A stretch of 64,000 bases of DNA from Gamsiella multidivaricata (GCF_025024155.1 NW_026251756.1:186001-250000), one strand, 5' to 3'. Shown: positions 1 to 11,330, numbered from the stretch's first letter. Notes: generated by a model from the letters alone, not told the origin. Translations and numbers: made by a program.

Positions 1-242
1 TGCCTGCAACCTTTGTGTTCAACAACTTGATGGCGGCCCTGCACGGATCCGGTCAAGGTCAGCAAGTTCTTCTGATGTGGGCTGAGATGGATCGTATTGA
101 TATTAAGAAGAATGAGCAATCGTTCGAGATTGCGCTGGAGGCCTGCGAAAAGTTTGATCTGCACGATGCACGCCCACAGATCGAGGAGCAGCTGAAAACA
201 TATCTCGCATCCCGATACCTCTCCGGCTCTAAGAGGCATTAA
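1..242 (+). CDS. C-terminal end of a PPR-like protein (5' partial)
   Basis: An open frame enters from the left edge (frame of base 3) and stops with TAA at 240-242. About 80 residues are visible. The segment TFVFNNLMAALHGSGQ followed by two amphipathic helices, MWAEMDR and EIALEACEKF, resembles the end of a pentatricopeptide-repeat array: roughly 35-residue helical hairpins with the pattern 'fN.lm.al...g....l.l..eM'. PPR proteins usually bind organellar RNA. Since only one or two repeats are visible, neither target nor organelle can be named. No intron is needed in the visible part. The next gene converges on it from the right, 246 nt away. The family call rests on pattern alone and is moderate. 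Confidence 0.5.
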   Translation, partial: PATFVFNNLMAALHGSGQGQQVLLMWAEMDRIDIKKNEQSFEIALEACEKFDLHDARPQIEEQLKTYLASRYLSGSKRH

Positions 243-488
243 ACCATTTGCAATGCACAGCATCCATTACGCCCTTTTGCTTTGCTTTACTTTGTTTCTT
301 TAATGGTGTTGTCAGTCTATGTATGTGGAGGAAGGCTATGATATTCATGGCATCATGTCCGTACTTAAAGTCATCTCGTTGGTTGGTTGTTAGATTGCGT
401 GGGTGTATCTGGTCGATTCATTCCATCTCCGGTCCCATGAAGGTAGAACAAAGGATGAGTACTCCTTCAGTCCCGGAAATTACCCTGT
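243..488. other. Convergent 3' intergenic space
   Basis: This 246-nt spacer lies between two converging stop codons and should hold both 3' UTRs. I see no further gene or clear polyadenylation motif in it. Confidence 0.6.
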
Positions 489-3476
489 CTATGAAGGCGG
501 GGCAGGGGCTTTACCCTTTTTTTCCTCCTCCTCGCGTGCGATACGCGCCTCCATCGCCTTAACAGCCCATCCCTTCATGTCAACCTCTACATCCTCGTAC
601 TTTGTCAAAAAAGGATGCTCCTGTTGAAGTTCAATAGAATCGTTAATACATGAATCGGACATAGGGGCCAATACAACAGAAAGAAATATCAAGTCCATGG
701 TCACGTAACGTACCAGCAGCGCAGCATATGTAGGACGGTCCTTCGCGTCCTTGAGTAAGCAGAGTGCGACAAAGGCACGAGCGTCCTCCGAGTAGGTGTC
801 GGGAAGAGCGGGTGGGGGGCTGCCGACAATGGCACTCAGCTGTGCAAAGACGCTGTTGTACTTCTCGGGCGGATATGGATATGATCCTTCTGCGGTCTCC
901 AAAATCGACAAACCAAGTGACCAGACGTCGGACTGAACAGTGTAGGTCTGACCCTGTGAGATACGCTCAGGCTAATGATCGATTGAATTCAAGGAACGAG
1001 CAAGGACCAAAAAAGTGTTAATAACAATGAAGTTCTGCATCAGGGTTGATCGTGTAAGCATCGCCGAAATGATTTCACGTACTGCCATGTAACTCTGGCA
1101 TCCAATGTGGGTCTTGGCTAAAGACTGGACAAGCTGACCCGAGACACCGAAATCACACAACTTCACTTGTCCCTGCGAATTGATGAGAACGTTGGTTGGC
1201 TTGACATCTATACATCACGATTGCAGTAACGTTGGGGAGACGTTTTATGAAAATTATCAGTAAATCAGCGTGGCCTTCCAAAATGTCGCTCTAAGAGCCC
1301 ATTTTCATTACGCGATACTGGACATTAGTTTCAATTTCGAACGAGAAGGCCGCCATTTAGTACCTCGATGAATGATAGACAGCTCGTCCTTTAGGAACTT
1401 GAGTCCCTTGACCATCTATCGAATATTACACAAAGAAGCAATATGGTCCAGTGAGTTGAGAGCGCTGATTGCTGTCATTTCGTATTGATTGGTTGGTTGG
1501 TTGGTTTCCGGGAGAGCTAAAAAAATATAATAGAAGCGATTTCTGGCAAGCGTATTTCCACATTTTACATTTCCACATGTCCCGCAAATTGATTCATACC
1601 GAGAGGGTGATACTTGAGAGGACATCCTCAGGAACGCCAATTTGATACAGCTTATCCAAAGATCCAGCATCCATGTACTCCATGCAGTAGTACACACACG
1701 TCTCGATGAAGAATGCGCCATAAAAGTCGACAATGTAGGGGCTTTGTGACTTGTGGAGGACATCCAACTCCATAAGAATTGAGTTCAATTTGCTCTGATC
1801 CAACTCTAAGCGAGTTTCCTATGGAGAATAAGGGGAAACAGAGTGTACATGGAGTGAGATAAAAGTGAATTAGTTGCAATTCGATCGTGAAAAAATGGGC
1901 ACCAGTGGTACGTTAAAGTGATAATACACATGATGGAAAGTTTCGATCCAGCACCAGCCTAGCCACGATGAGGATTATTGCAATTTTCATAATAGTGAAC
2001 CTGGATACGATTTGGTCATTCTTGTGAGCACAACTCGCTCCAAAAACACACTCGCTGCAAGAGGACCCTGTGCGCTCATAGACTCGATGCACGTATGCGC
2101 ACTATCCCTTGCCACGCACATAAGCACACAAAGAAGCACAGAAGACGAAGAAAAAAAAAGTGGAGGAAATGTCGTACCGGCACAGGCACATCAGGACTGA
2201 ACCTCACCCAATTAAGATATACCGCAGCGCCATGAGTGTGTCCACACTACCCGAGGAGAGCACACCTTGTGTCGGAGAACAGAACAAAAGACCGCGCAAT
2301 GAAATAAAGAAGACCCACCAAATACAACAGGCCACCGTGCCTGTCGTCACTTCCCTCTCCCTCTACACCCGTGGTACTGCAGCAAAGAAGAAAAAAGAAA
2401 AAAGAAAAAAGAGAAAAGAAAAAAAAAGAGCAAGCGAGTGAGGGCGAGTAACCCCCGGACATGAAGAAAAAGTCAGCGCAAAAGGGTAGATGGCGATTGG
2501 TTCAAACCGTGTCGAATACTTTTTTTTGATTTATTTTCCAGTTATGCTGTTTTGCAGAAAGAGTGATCTCACTTTCGAGCATGCTGACACATTCAGCAGC
2601 ATATCCAAACAACTATGCATGAGCACATGTATCTATCCTCTTTCCACAAAAGAAAAAAGAGGAATCGCGGAAAAGAGGGGGAAATACTGCATATAAGGAA
2701 CAGATGAAAAAAATGACGAAGGTGGCGCTATTGGAAATGCTGGTAAAAAAAAAAAAAAAATCGGCTCTTCGCTTTGCAGCACCGCTCGATCCCTTCCAAG
2801 GAAGAATCTCTGCGTGGTCATATGCATCCTCGCTGTTTTTCGCCTGCATCCTCCCCACCCCCGCTGTGCACGAGTCGTTTTTTCCTTTCTTCCCTCATCC
2901 GATCACCATATTTGAAAGCCGAAAGAAAAGCATGGTAATTACCTTCATTGCCATGGTGACATTAGTGGGCTTGTGGTAGACCTTCTGGACAGTGCCGTAT
3001 TGTCCCTTGCCTAATTCTTCGAGGAGCTTCAATTCCTCCATATTGATCTTGAATTTGTTGCCATTGCTAAAATCGACGCCGTCGGCATGCAAGATCGCCT
3101 TTCCGTTAAAGTTGAGCTTTCCGGAGGGATCCCTTTTCAAGAGAAAGAAGCCGAAGAAAGAGGAGGGATCCAAGAGTAGGAACAAAAGAGAAGAATAAAG
3201 TCAGTGCCGTAGTCAGGTTTATGGGTGAATTCAGATCAGGGTTAGATTCCCTTCCCCTTTTGGGTCGACACCGATGACGCCGTTGACCTCATAGGCGTTC
3301 ATTGACGTCAAAACACGGTGAGCAGGAACAGAAGGAGCAGGGAGCAGTGGAAACACTTACACGAAGCGCGAGAAGTTGGCGAAGGGCGTCTCCTGCTTGG
3401 GGGCCGGTGCTCCACCACCCATTTCCGAGAGGGTCATGCGTGGAGGGGCACGACGCGCTGGCGTAGGGGCGTTCAT
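489..3476 (-). CDS. PBS2: MAP kinase kinase, Pbs2/Wis1 type (osmostress pathway)
   Basis: Seven exons join in frame into 363 residues: 3361-3476, 2943-3132, 1600-1818, 1364-1415, 1083-1207, 714-971 and 489-620. All six introns are GT-AG. Visible kinase motifs are the glycine loop GKGQYGTV (80-87), the ATP lysine in AMK (K102), HRD (191-193), DFG (211-213) and the activation loop S221-LAK-T225[12 protein letters not shown]. The last matches Pbs2/Wis1, where the equivalent Ser and Thr are phosphorylated by the MAPKKK. The N-terminal block [10 protein letters not shown] is also typical of this subfamily. Expected role: the cytosolic kinase that activates the Hog1/Sty1 MAP kinase under osmotic stress. 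Oddities: Pbs2 and Wis1 have long N-terminal regions of several hundred residues, whereas only about 70 precede this kinase domain. The second intron (1819-2942) is 1,124 nt, far longer than its neighbours. Confidence 0.92.
1819..2942 (-). other. Exceptionally long intron of the MAPKK gene
   Basis: The flanking exons join exactly at ...MAMK / [10 protein letters not shown]..., as in Pbs2 homologues, so no coding sequence is missing here. The intron holds A-rich and purine-rich runs (around 2385-2435) and an A17 tract near 2744. I see no convincing nested gene on either strand. Confidence 0.7.
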
Positions 3477-4002
3477 GACTATTTTTTTTACTTGGTTGTG
3501 CTGCTGGTTAGGTTCTTGCGTGGCGAGTGCGAGTAGATATTCGGTGAAGGAAAGAAAAGAAAAAAAGAAAGAGAGCAGGAAGAGGTAGGGTATAGCAGAC
3601 AGAAGAGGGATAAGAGGATAGGCAGTGTAATGCGGGCCGAGGAAGAGGGAGGGAAGAGCGTGCTGGGGAATATGGAGTACGAAGAAAGGGGAATAGAGAG
3701 GGGAGAAAAAAAAATGAGGGAAAGGGGTGCCAATTGAGTTGTTTCGATTCATCTGTGGCTTTTTGCGTGTGGAAATCGAGAAGAAAAAAGGGCCCAAGGA
3801 AGGAATATATCATTTGGAGAGCCGAGCAAAAAAAAAAACAAAAAAACAAATGACCGCATGGCAAAAGGGTTTGGTGTCACGATTGGCACGTTTAGTTTAT
3901 GAGCAGTGCTTCCTGGTATGGTGTAAGTTTGCTAGTTACAACAACAAGGCACTTGGTTGGAATCGACTACTTGTCTATCAATCACACTCATCCACGCGTG
4001 CT
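3477..4002. other. Intergenic/promoter region upstream of the MAPKK gene
   Basis: This 526-nt spacer lies between the 3' end of the API5 gene and the start of the MAPKK gene, both on the minus strand. It is purine-rich on the plus strand (3540-3720) and so pyrimidine-rich on the transcribed strand just upstream of the MAPKK start, a common fungal promoter or leader feature. Overlapping open frames here are low in complexity and I do not call them genes. Confidence 0.5.
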
Positions 4003-7000
4003 TCATCGCTTCAAGAAGCTGATCCGTCCATTGGCATCCTTGCCACGTCTGCTGTCGAATGAAGACGACGATGGACCGCCTTGGCCTCGTCCTATGCTTC
4101 CCTTCTTCCCATTTTGTGCTCCTTGAAAGAGCTGATTCGCAGCCTGCTGCTGTTGTTGTTGCTGTTGTGGTTGTTGTTGTTGATGCTGTTGTTGATGCTG
4201 TTGTTGATGCTGTTGTTGATGCTGTTGTTGATGCTGCTGTTGTTGTTGCTGCTGCTGGCCATGGCTCTGCTTCGAGCCTTTATTGCCATGCCCAGGGCTG
4301 TTACCACCAGGAGAGCTACCGCCTGCAATCGACCCATGCCCTCGCACGATCTTAGGCTTCTTTGGTTTAGTATTAGGCTCCTGTTCAGTCTTTCTCTTTG
4401 TAGATCCGCTTTGCTGTTGTTGCTGCTGCTGCTGCTGTTGCTGTTGTGCGGGTAGAATCTTTGATGCTGGTTTCGCATGGGCTTTGGCGGTGGATTTGGC
4501 TGCGCTGCCAGGAGATGTTGTTGTCACTGCAGAGGCTGGTTTAGATATGCCAGTTACGCTTGCTGTAGTAGGCTTGACCGGCTCTGGCAGTGGTTTCCAT
4601 GAAGGATGAAGGACTAGTTTAGTGCTCCTCAGATGCCGTGGTTTCATAAATTCCTGTGGATGACCAAATTTGGGGCGTGTCAGTCAAGAAGCCTGATTCA
4701 TTTGATTCCATTTGTTTAGTCTGGCGTCCATTTGGCATTCGGTATACTTGCCTTAACAGCGCTATGGATGTTGTTGTGAATCAACATGGTCTTCTTTAGG
4801 TTCTTTATGTTGGCGATTTGCTCAGCGTCTTGAGGCTTCTTTGATTCCGCCGTCGTCAATGCCTGCTTCAAATTTGAAATTTGGGTTTGTGTTGACATAT
4901 ATAGATTCCTGAATCTATATGGTGCAATGGATGTCAGCCACTGATTGTTGCTCTCTAGAGGATTCCCTGGAAATGCAAAGGCTCGTTGTCTTTCTTACCT
5001 CGGCGTCAACGCTTCCTTTTCAACGAGCTCGTGGTCCTATGGAGCGTGAAATTTCAGCAGTCAGCACAGCGATACCGAATACGGCTAGACTCGATAAATG
5101 TTCGAGTTACACAGCCAGCAATTACCTTAGTAGCAAAGGCATACATGACATTCGTCACGCACTCCACCTGTGCGAATGGGGTGGGAGTAGTGCTCTCCGT
5201 CTCCGCAGGAACTATCGCCTATGATCATGAGAGTGAAATCAGTCGTCAGGATCGTCCCGTATATTACAGGGCAAACTGAAAGCGAAAGTATCCATGTTGC
5301 TTCAGAAACTGAGCCATACCACCAAAAGGTCGGTTAAAAGCCCGCACGCCGAACTTATTGCCGAGGCTGATGGGTGTCCTGTAAGCACACTGTCCGCATA
5401 TAGACGAAGGAGCGAGGTCTTTTGTTTTTCTGCCAATCGATCATATGCACTGCGGGGGAGGATATTGGTGGCAAGGAACTCCAGAAGAGAGCCGGCAGAG
5501 ATGGCTCGCTACGTTGGAACAAACAAATAAGCACAAGTTTATTTGTTTAGTACCGCCGCACAGACAGCGCTTGTAGTAGCTTTCTGATTTGGGCCTCCAA
5601 TCTGAATCAGGTACCTTAAAAAGGGGCATAGAGAGCTTTCCTACAACAAGGACACGCTTAACCGACTCTGGATCGTTGATCTAGTTAATAAAAAGGGCAT
5701 TAGAAGCTAACACCGAGGAGCGAGTAATAACAGGTGAAAGAGCAAACACATCTCTTACATCGAACGGCTTTTCCGATGTAATATGTGCCACGTAGGCGTT
5801 CAGAAGTCCCGTCAAGTCCAGCTTTCCGGTCGCGTAGGATTTCGTCTGCATAATGATCTTTGCGAATGTCTCCAGCTCATCGTTTGATACCGAGCCCATA
5901 GCCTATAGCCGTGACAAACACAATGGATTAGAAGTATATTCAAAAACATTGACCTGTAGAGATGTGGGTCATCCGATCACCTCCCTACCTTCTGCATCTC
6001 TTCCAGGAAGAACAGCTCGATTTCAGGATCCGAGAAGAGGGTTGTCTTGGACGCCATGACCTGATGGGTTATAAAGTCCAGTGTTCTCTCCCGTAAATCG
6101 GCTCCTTTGACACCTTGACGGAATAATACAGCAAGCACCTCTAAAGCAATATGATGGTTAATAATGAAATAGCTTCAGTTTCAGTAAACGCTGCGTACTG
6201 TGAAAGTAAAGCGTATAGGTCATATCTTTGCACATACCACGAGGACTTTGAACCATTAATGACTGCAAGGACGCTTGGACCACCACCAAATCTTGCTCAT
6301 CTATAGTATTAAAAAAAAAGTGAAAAAGTTAGCGACATGGATAAAGGGCCTTGGCAAATCAGACATAAGAATGAAGTTTACTCTGCACACCTAGCTGAAG
6401 GAGTTGACACAGGACGTCCGCGATCTTGATCGTGTGCTGAGGTCCATCCTTGCATAACAATGGGAGAGTCTTGATTGCCGACTGCCGAATCTACATCACG
6501 GTATCAATGAGCGCCGGTTATAGTCGACTCCGCCACCATCCTGACAGAATAGATGAAAGTCCGCGGTCTATTGTCTATTCCATACCAAACTCGAGTCATC
6601 TTCGCAGAGATCAAAAATACCGTCGATAGCCTTTGAATGAAGTGCAGGAAAGTGCTTGAAGAACGTGGGAATAAACCTAATGGGTTCGCAGATGTGTTGA
6701 CAATGGTGGTAAATAAATCAGAATCCCATGTCAAGTGAGACCAAGAATTAGAAGGCGGGATGGGTCCATCCTATATGGTGTTGAACGTACTGTGCTGCAA
6801 GTCGCTTGGCACCGTCTGATCCCTGAGATGCTGATATGATGGTTTTGTAGGCATCCACATGCTAGATAAAACGAAGGGGAGGTCTTAGCAATCTTGGTAT
6901 AAGTTGGTATCGCGAACAGCAGCAGCCAGAGACGATATAGGGAATGGCGATAGGTACCTCTGATGCTTTGTCCTTCGCATCCGTAATCTCATTATAAGCG

Positions 7001-7026
7001 TTGTAAATCGCGTCCAGGTCGGCCAT
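4003..7026 (-). CDS. API5: Apoptosis inhibitor 5 (API5/AAC-11) homologue with Gln-rich tail
   Basis: Thirteen exons join in frame into 644 residues: 6958-7026, 6791-6861, 6586-6676, 6382-6490, 6238-6300, 5989-6140, 5759-5902, 5615-5680, 5320-5508, 5126-5218, 4999-5036, 4752-4950 and 4003-4653. The N-terminus (MADLDAIYNAYNEI..., then KRLAAQFIPTFFKHFPAL and DLCEDDSSLIRQSAIKTLP) follows human API5, an all-helical HEAT/ARM-like nuclear protein. The segment VKEFMKPRHLRSTKLVLHPSWKPL matches the end of the human helical domain. The tail is unusual: a basic KRK...KPKKPK cluster (likely nuclear signal), two Gln or HQQQ tracts and a Gly/Arg-rich end. The human protein is about 120 residues shorter. The intron after exon 12 starts with GC (AAG|GCAAGT). 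The acceptor of exon 12 (4950) is chosen by phase and is the least certain border. Confidence 0.88.
4142..4260 (-). repeat. Coding CAG/CAA/CAT repeat (HQQQ tract) in the API5 tail
   Basis: On the coding strand a 12-base unit CATCAACAACAG recurs, flanked by CAG/CAA runs. It encodes QQQQ-(HQQQ)n-QPQQQ. A second pure Gln tract lies at 4411-4447. The mix of CAA and CAG codons is typical of a polymorphic glutamine tract. Confidence 0.9.
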
Positions 7027-7537
7027 GTTGGTGACTTTGTTCTCTCGCTTCTGATGGAATTTACCAAAAAAAAAAAAAAAAAAAAAAAAGGTCCACATGT
7101 GGTGACAGGTTAGAGAATGGACTAATCAGAAGTGAAGCTGAAAGAAAAAACAGGCACATCCGATGTGGAGAGATGGAGTTACTTTGTCGAGTGTAGATTA
7201 AGGTGAGGAGGGGAAGGCGACGCGTGCCTGAAAAAGAATGCAACGTTCAAAGGATGGAAAGGGGGAAAAGTGTGGGGACTGGCGGCAACAAGATATGAGG
7301 GTTCTGTGCGCGGCAGATACAAGAAGAATGTGTGGCCCATGACTGCTTGTTTGTTTGGCGGACTGACTGGGCAGCCCATTCTGTGAGGTACGTCATGCTT
7401 CCAGCAAAAACTTACTACCGCACACTCTGTTCTGTCCGCTGCACTTTCTTCCTTCCTCTCTTTTTCAGCTTGCATTGCTGCCAAACAGAACAAACACACC
7501 CACTTCTCTCTTCGAGACACGCACACAGAGCAGCACA
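7027..7537. promoter_or_regulatory. Divergent promoter region API5 / RAD23
   Basis: The two genes start head to head 511 nt apart. The spacer has an A22 tract (7066-7089) about 40 nt upstream of the API5 start and a C/T-rich stretch (7440-7475) upstream of the RAD23 start. I see no clear TATA box. A shared bidirectional promoter is an inference from layout. Confidence 0.5.
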
Positions 7538-9780
7538 ATGTTCATCACTATTAAGACACTGAAGCAGGAGACGTTCAAGGTCGAAGTCGACGAGTCCGAC
7601 AAGGTAATTGCTTGGCCTCCTCAGGACCTCCTTGAAAAGCAACAAACCAGACCCCATGCGGCGCAAAAAGAACGAATGCGCCTTGCTGTCTACACCCTTC
7701 TTGTCCATAAGGCTAGTCTGCTTGTTGTCAGGGCGGTCTGTTTTGAGGAGCGCAGTCCTGAACTATACTCCATATCGCGTTTCTGGAGCCGGTTTTACAT
7801 GGCTCGCGTTTTTGTATTTTAACCCTTATACTCTTCCACCTTGTGGTGTTTGTGTCCCATACAGGTCCTCACCATCAAGCAGAAAATCGAAGAACTCCAG
7901 GGTCACCCCGTCAGCAGTCAGAAGTTGATCTTCTCTGGCAAGTAGTCTATTACACTTATGCGTGGTGTGGTGCGCAATGTGGCATACTGGGGACAGAAGG
8001 ATCCACGTCACCGAGGGCAAGGCAGGATCCAGAGCCGGACATGACACCAACTTTGCGTGGAACAGCGCCTATTCTTTCAAAGCGGCTAGCTGACCAGTTG
8101 TGCATTACCTCTTGGTTCATTTAGGCAAGATTCTTGTGGACGAAAACCCTGTCTCACAGTACAATATCACGGAGAAGGACTTTTTGGTGATTATGGTTAC
8201 CAAGGTATGGCGAGGCCTCGACAGACGGCGGATATGCTTGGCGTAAGGCTTCAGGAAACGGTGGCGCAACATTACTTAAACACCAGTACTCTTTACATCT
8301 CGTCTCGCTTGCTTATGTATAGGCCAAGACCTCCTCAGCATCAGCCTCCAAGCCAGCTGCCGCTGCCACTGCCGCTACTTCTTCGTCAGCACCCATTGCA
8401 GCATCTGTCGCAGCACCCGCACCACCTGCACCGGTCATCCAGACGCCGGTTGAGCAGGCACCAGCTGCTGCCCCCGCTGCTTCTCCTGCAATTGGCGAGA
8501 ATCCTACGCCTGCCGCTTCTACGGAGCCGACTGCCCCTGCTGACTCAGCCGACAATGCTCTCTGTAAGTTGTGTCGGATGTGAATATTTTGTACCTGCTA
8601 CCCATGAAGTCTTTATATTGACGCGCTACTACTTCTGGATGCCTTTGTAGTGACCGGTACTCATTTTGAGACCGCTATCCAAAACATGATGGAAATGGGA
8701 TTTCCCAGAGAACAGTGCATGGCAGCGATGAGAGCCAGCTTCAACAACCCTGACAGAGCTGTCGAGTACCTGATGACCGTAATGGCGCTTTATATATGTT
8801 TGTTTTTAACTCTCACGGCGACATCATGGCTTCCGATATCTGCTAACGCTCTTTTGTGGTGTTCTTATAATGTTTTGTAGGGCATTCCTGAGCATCTCCT
8901 TGCTCAAACAAGTGCACCTGCACCTGCTACTCATGCTGCACCTGCTGCACCCGCTGTATCTGCCACAACACCATCCTCCGCACCGATTGCTGAGAGCACA
9001 CCGGCCGCCCCCACAAGCGCTGCGGTACAGCCACAAAATCTTTTCACCGCAGCTGCCCAGGCTGCCGCCAATGCTCGTCGCGGTGCTACTGGCGAGCCAC
9101 AAGGTGGAAACGGAGGAGACATTGAGAACCTTGCATTTTTGAGAGATCAGCCTCAGTTCCAGCAGATCCGAGAGATGGTCCAGAACAACCCCGACCTGCT
9201 CCAGCCTCTTTTGATCCAACTCGGACAGTCTAACCCTCAGATGCTGCAGGTACGATCGCCAGTCAAAAATGCATTTATCGTAGGTGCGGTCAACGTATTA
9301 CAGGACATTTTACTAATACATTTGTTTGATCTACAACCTACAACTATACAACTATACGACTATACAACTATACAACTATACCACTATAGCTCATTAATCA
9401 GAATCAGCAAGCATTCTTGCAACTCCTGAACGAGGGATACGAGGGCGAAGAGGGTGGTCTTCCACCACCAGGTGCTAACCACATTTACGTGACACAGGCT
9501 GAGCAAGAGGCTATTCAACGTGTAAGATGCCTTGAATAGGCGCATACGTAACGTAACGTAACGTAACGTAACGTAACGTAATGTGGAAGGACGTTTACTT
9601 AGTGTTCTAACGATAATTACTTTCTATCATTCTTTCTTTTGTATGTATTAGCTGGAGAGCTTGGGTTTCGACCGCCAAACGGCAGTGGAGGCATTCTTGG
9701 CTTGCGATCGCGACGAGCAAATGGCAGCGAATTATTTGTTTGACCACGGCAACGATGACTTTGAGGATGAGATGCAGTAG
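7538..9780 (+). CDS. RAD23: Rad23 ubiquitin-receptor / nucleotide-excision-repair protein
   Basis: Eight exons join in frame into 405 residues, close to human RAD23B: 7538-7603, 7865-7937, 8125-8204, 8323-8563, 8651-8778, 8881-9249, 9390-9521 and 9652-9780. Domain order is N-terminal ubiquitin-like (1 to about 75, [17 protein letters not shown]), Ala/Pro-rich linker, UBA1 (about 155-200, [14 protein letters not shown]), second linker, XPC/Rad4-binding domain (about 275-335, [16 protein letters not shown]) and UBA2 (about 362-405, [18 protein letters not shown]). Rad23 carries ubiquitylated proteins to the proteasome through its UBL and UBA domains, and stabilises Rad4/XPC in damage recognition. 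The second intron starts with GC (TCTG|GCAAGT); only that donor keeps the FSGKILVDE frame. Two other introns carry short tandem repeats. Confidence 0.96.
9332..9388 (+). repeat. 9-bp tandem repeat abutting a splice acceptor in RAD23
   Basis: Imperfect copies of the unit CAACTATA(C) run up to the acceptor, and the last copy (CCACTATAG) supplies the intron's terminal AG. The repeat replaces the usual polypyrimidine tract. Confidence 0.85.
9546..9580 (+). repeat. (ACGTA)7 microsatellite in the last RAD23 intron
   Basis: Seven perfect copies of the pentamer ACGTA sit about 25 nt after the 5' splice site of the last intron. Confidence 0.95.
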
Positions 9781-10299
9781 TCGACTATTCATATCATATC
9801 TCTCTTCGTATTTTTCATGATTGCATAAGGAAGCGCAGCCGTCCGATGTAGCTTTCTTCCCTCGTCCTCCCTCTCGCCCTTGCCCTCGCCTTTACCCTCA
9901 ACTGTATGATCGTTTTTATCTTTTTGAACGAGCTGCCTGACCTCGCAAATCAAATAAAACGTGTGTACAAACAAAGAGATTAAAGTCTGTGGTCAAGTCC
10001 TTGGCTATGAAACTGAAGAAGAGGCGAAGCAGACATGTTGCGGAAGCAGTGACCGGGAATAGCATAATCAGACAGCAAATATTCGTTTTGGGTCATTGGC
10101 GGATGAACTGTTGGTAAGGGGTTTTATACACTGCATGCAGAGGGATGTTGGGATTACTCTTCATAGTGCCAGTCGAGCCATTGGAGTCGTGTTTTGTGCG
10201 TGTGTATGCACGCGCATGCGTAGAAAAATGTACACGGGACAAGCGGAGGTGATGCTGGACCAGAGAAACAAACAAAGGGATATATATATATGAATGGAG
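9781..10299. other. Convergent 3' region after RAD23
   Basis: A likely RAD23 polyadenylation signal, AATAAA, lies in TCAAATAAAACG (9950-9960). I see no gene in the rest, up to the unresolved minus-strand locus. Confidence 0.5.
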
Positions 10300-10957
10300 C
10301 TAGTTTCTTTGCAGCTTGCAGAGGTCTTCGTATGTCATCATTGCTGCGTCCTTCGAAGCAGTGTTTGAAGAACTAGGGTATGGTTGCACAGGCGCCACAA
10401 CGGCGTTGGCTAGGCCTGTTCCTGAAAGGGGACCAGCTGCTGTTGGGGGAAAATGCTGTTTTATATCCTTCAGCTGGTTGCGCCAATGTGGGAACCGTTG
10501 TATTCCTGTTGTGGATGGATAAGAATTTGTCAAAGACAGACTAAACTAGACCAGGCTAGGAGATAGACAAAGTCGACTCGTTCGCGCATCCTTCTGGGGA
10601 CACATCCATGTCGTCAAGTAAGCGTGTGCATTTTTTTTCAAAGGTAGAGCGAATGCATACTTGTACATACATACACAAACATGCGTCCAATGAACTATAT
10701 GGGTGGGAACAATGCTTGTCTTGAACCAAATCGTAAGGAAGTTCACCGAATATCCAACGCACTCGGCCGCAGGGTCCTTCCGCCGCAATGTCTCCGCCGC
10801 AGTGCCTCCCCCATATACCTGTGTCGACGAAAAGGAAGCATCAATATGGGGCAGGGAAAGTGTTCGAAGGAGGGCCGCATTCATTCCATCGGTCGACTTT
10901 ACTTTCTGCGGATAGATGCCATTTCGGAGGCACGGCGTTCAAAGAAGAAGAGGACAT
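10300..10957 (-). other. Unresolved coding-like locus, probably a small spliced minus-strand gene
   Basis: The firmest piece is a C-terminal exon: after an acceptor CCACAACAG near 10514 the frame reads IQRFPHWRNQLKDIKQHF...MMTYEDLCKLQRN and stops at 10300. Upstream, two minus-strand frames look protein-like. One starts MSSSSLNAVPPKWHL at 10957; the other is the exon-like stretch ending VRWIFGELPYDLVQDK. Removing GTAAAG...ACACAG joins these two in frame. I could not find a good donor linking them to the C-terminal exon. The plus strand has a protein-like frame at 10703-10915, so strand is not fully settled. I recognise no family. Confidence 0.3.
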
Positions 10958-11330
10958 GGACAGGAAGGCTGTACGCAACTCGCATGCAAGTGCGCACACA
11001 TGTATAGTTTCCATGCAAACACACGGGTAGTCTACTTTTTACATATCTGCCGCAGAGTACTGTACCACAGGGCCCGCGACCAGCCAGTTGTGTTCATCAC
11101 CTCCATCCTCATCCTCTTCCTCTTCCTCATCTTTCATCTCTCTTTCTTTTTTTCCTCTCTTCTCATTCTCTTCTGTCTGACACCACAAGTAGTGGCCTTC
11201 TTCTCCTTCTTCCTTGTCACAATTCGCCTATACATCTCCTCTCTTCAAATCGGATCGGTCGTATCACTTCTGCATAGGAATAGCTGCTGCCATAGGCCAT
11301 AGTCATACCTCCTCATCCCCTCTCATAACC

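Noticed and set aside
2484..2520. GGTTCAAACC, B-box-like
   Set aside because: No T-arm stem, acceptor or A box around it, unlike the fragment at 25741.
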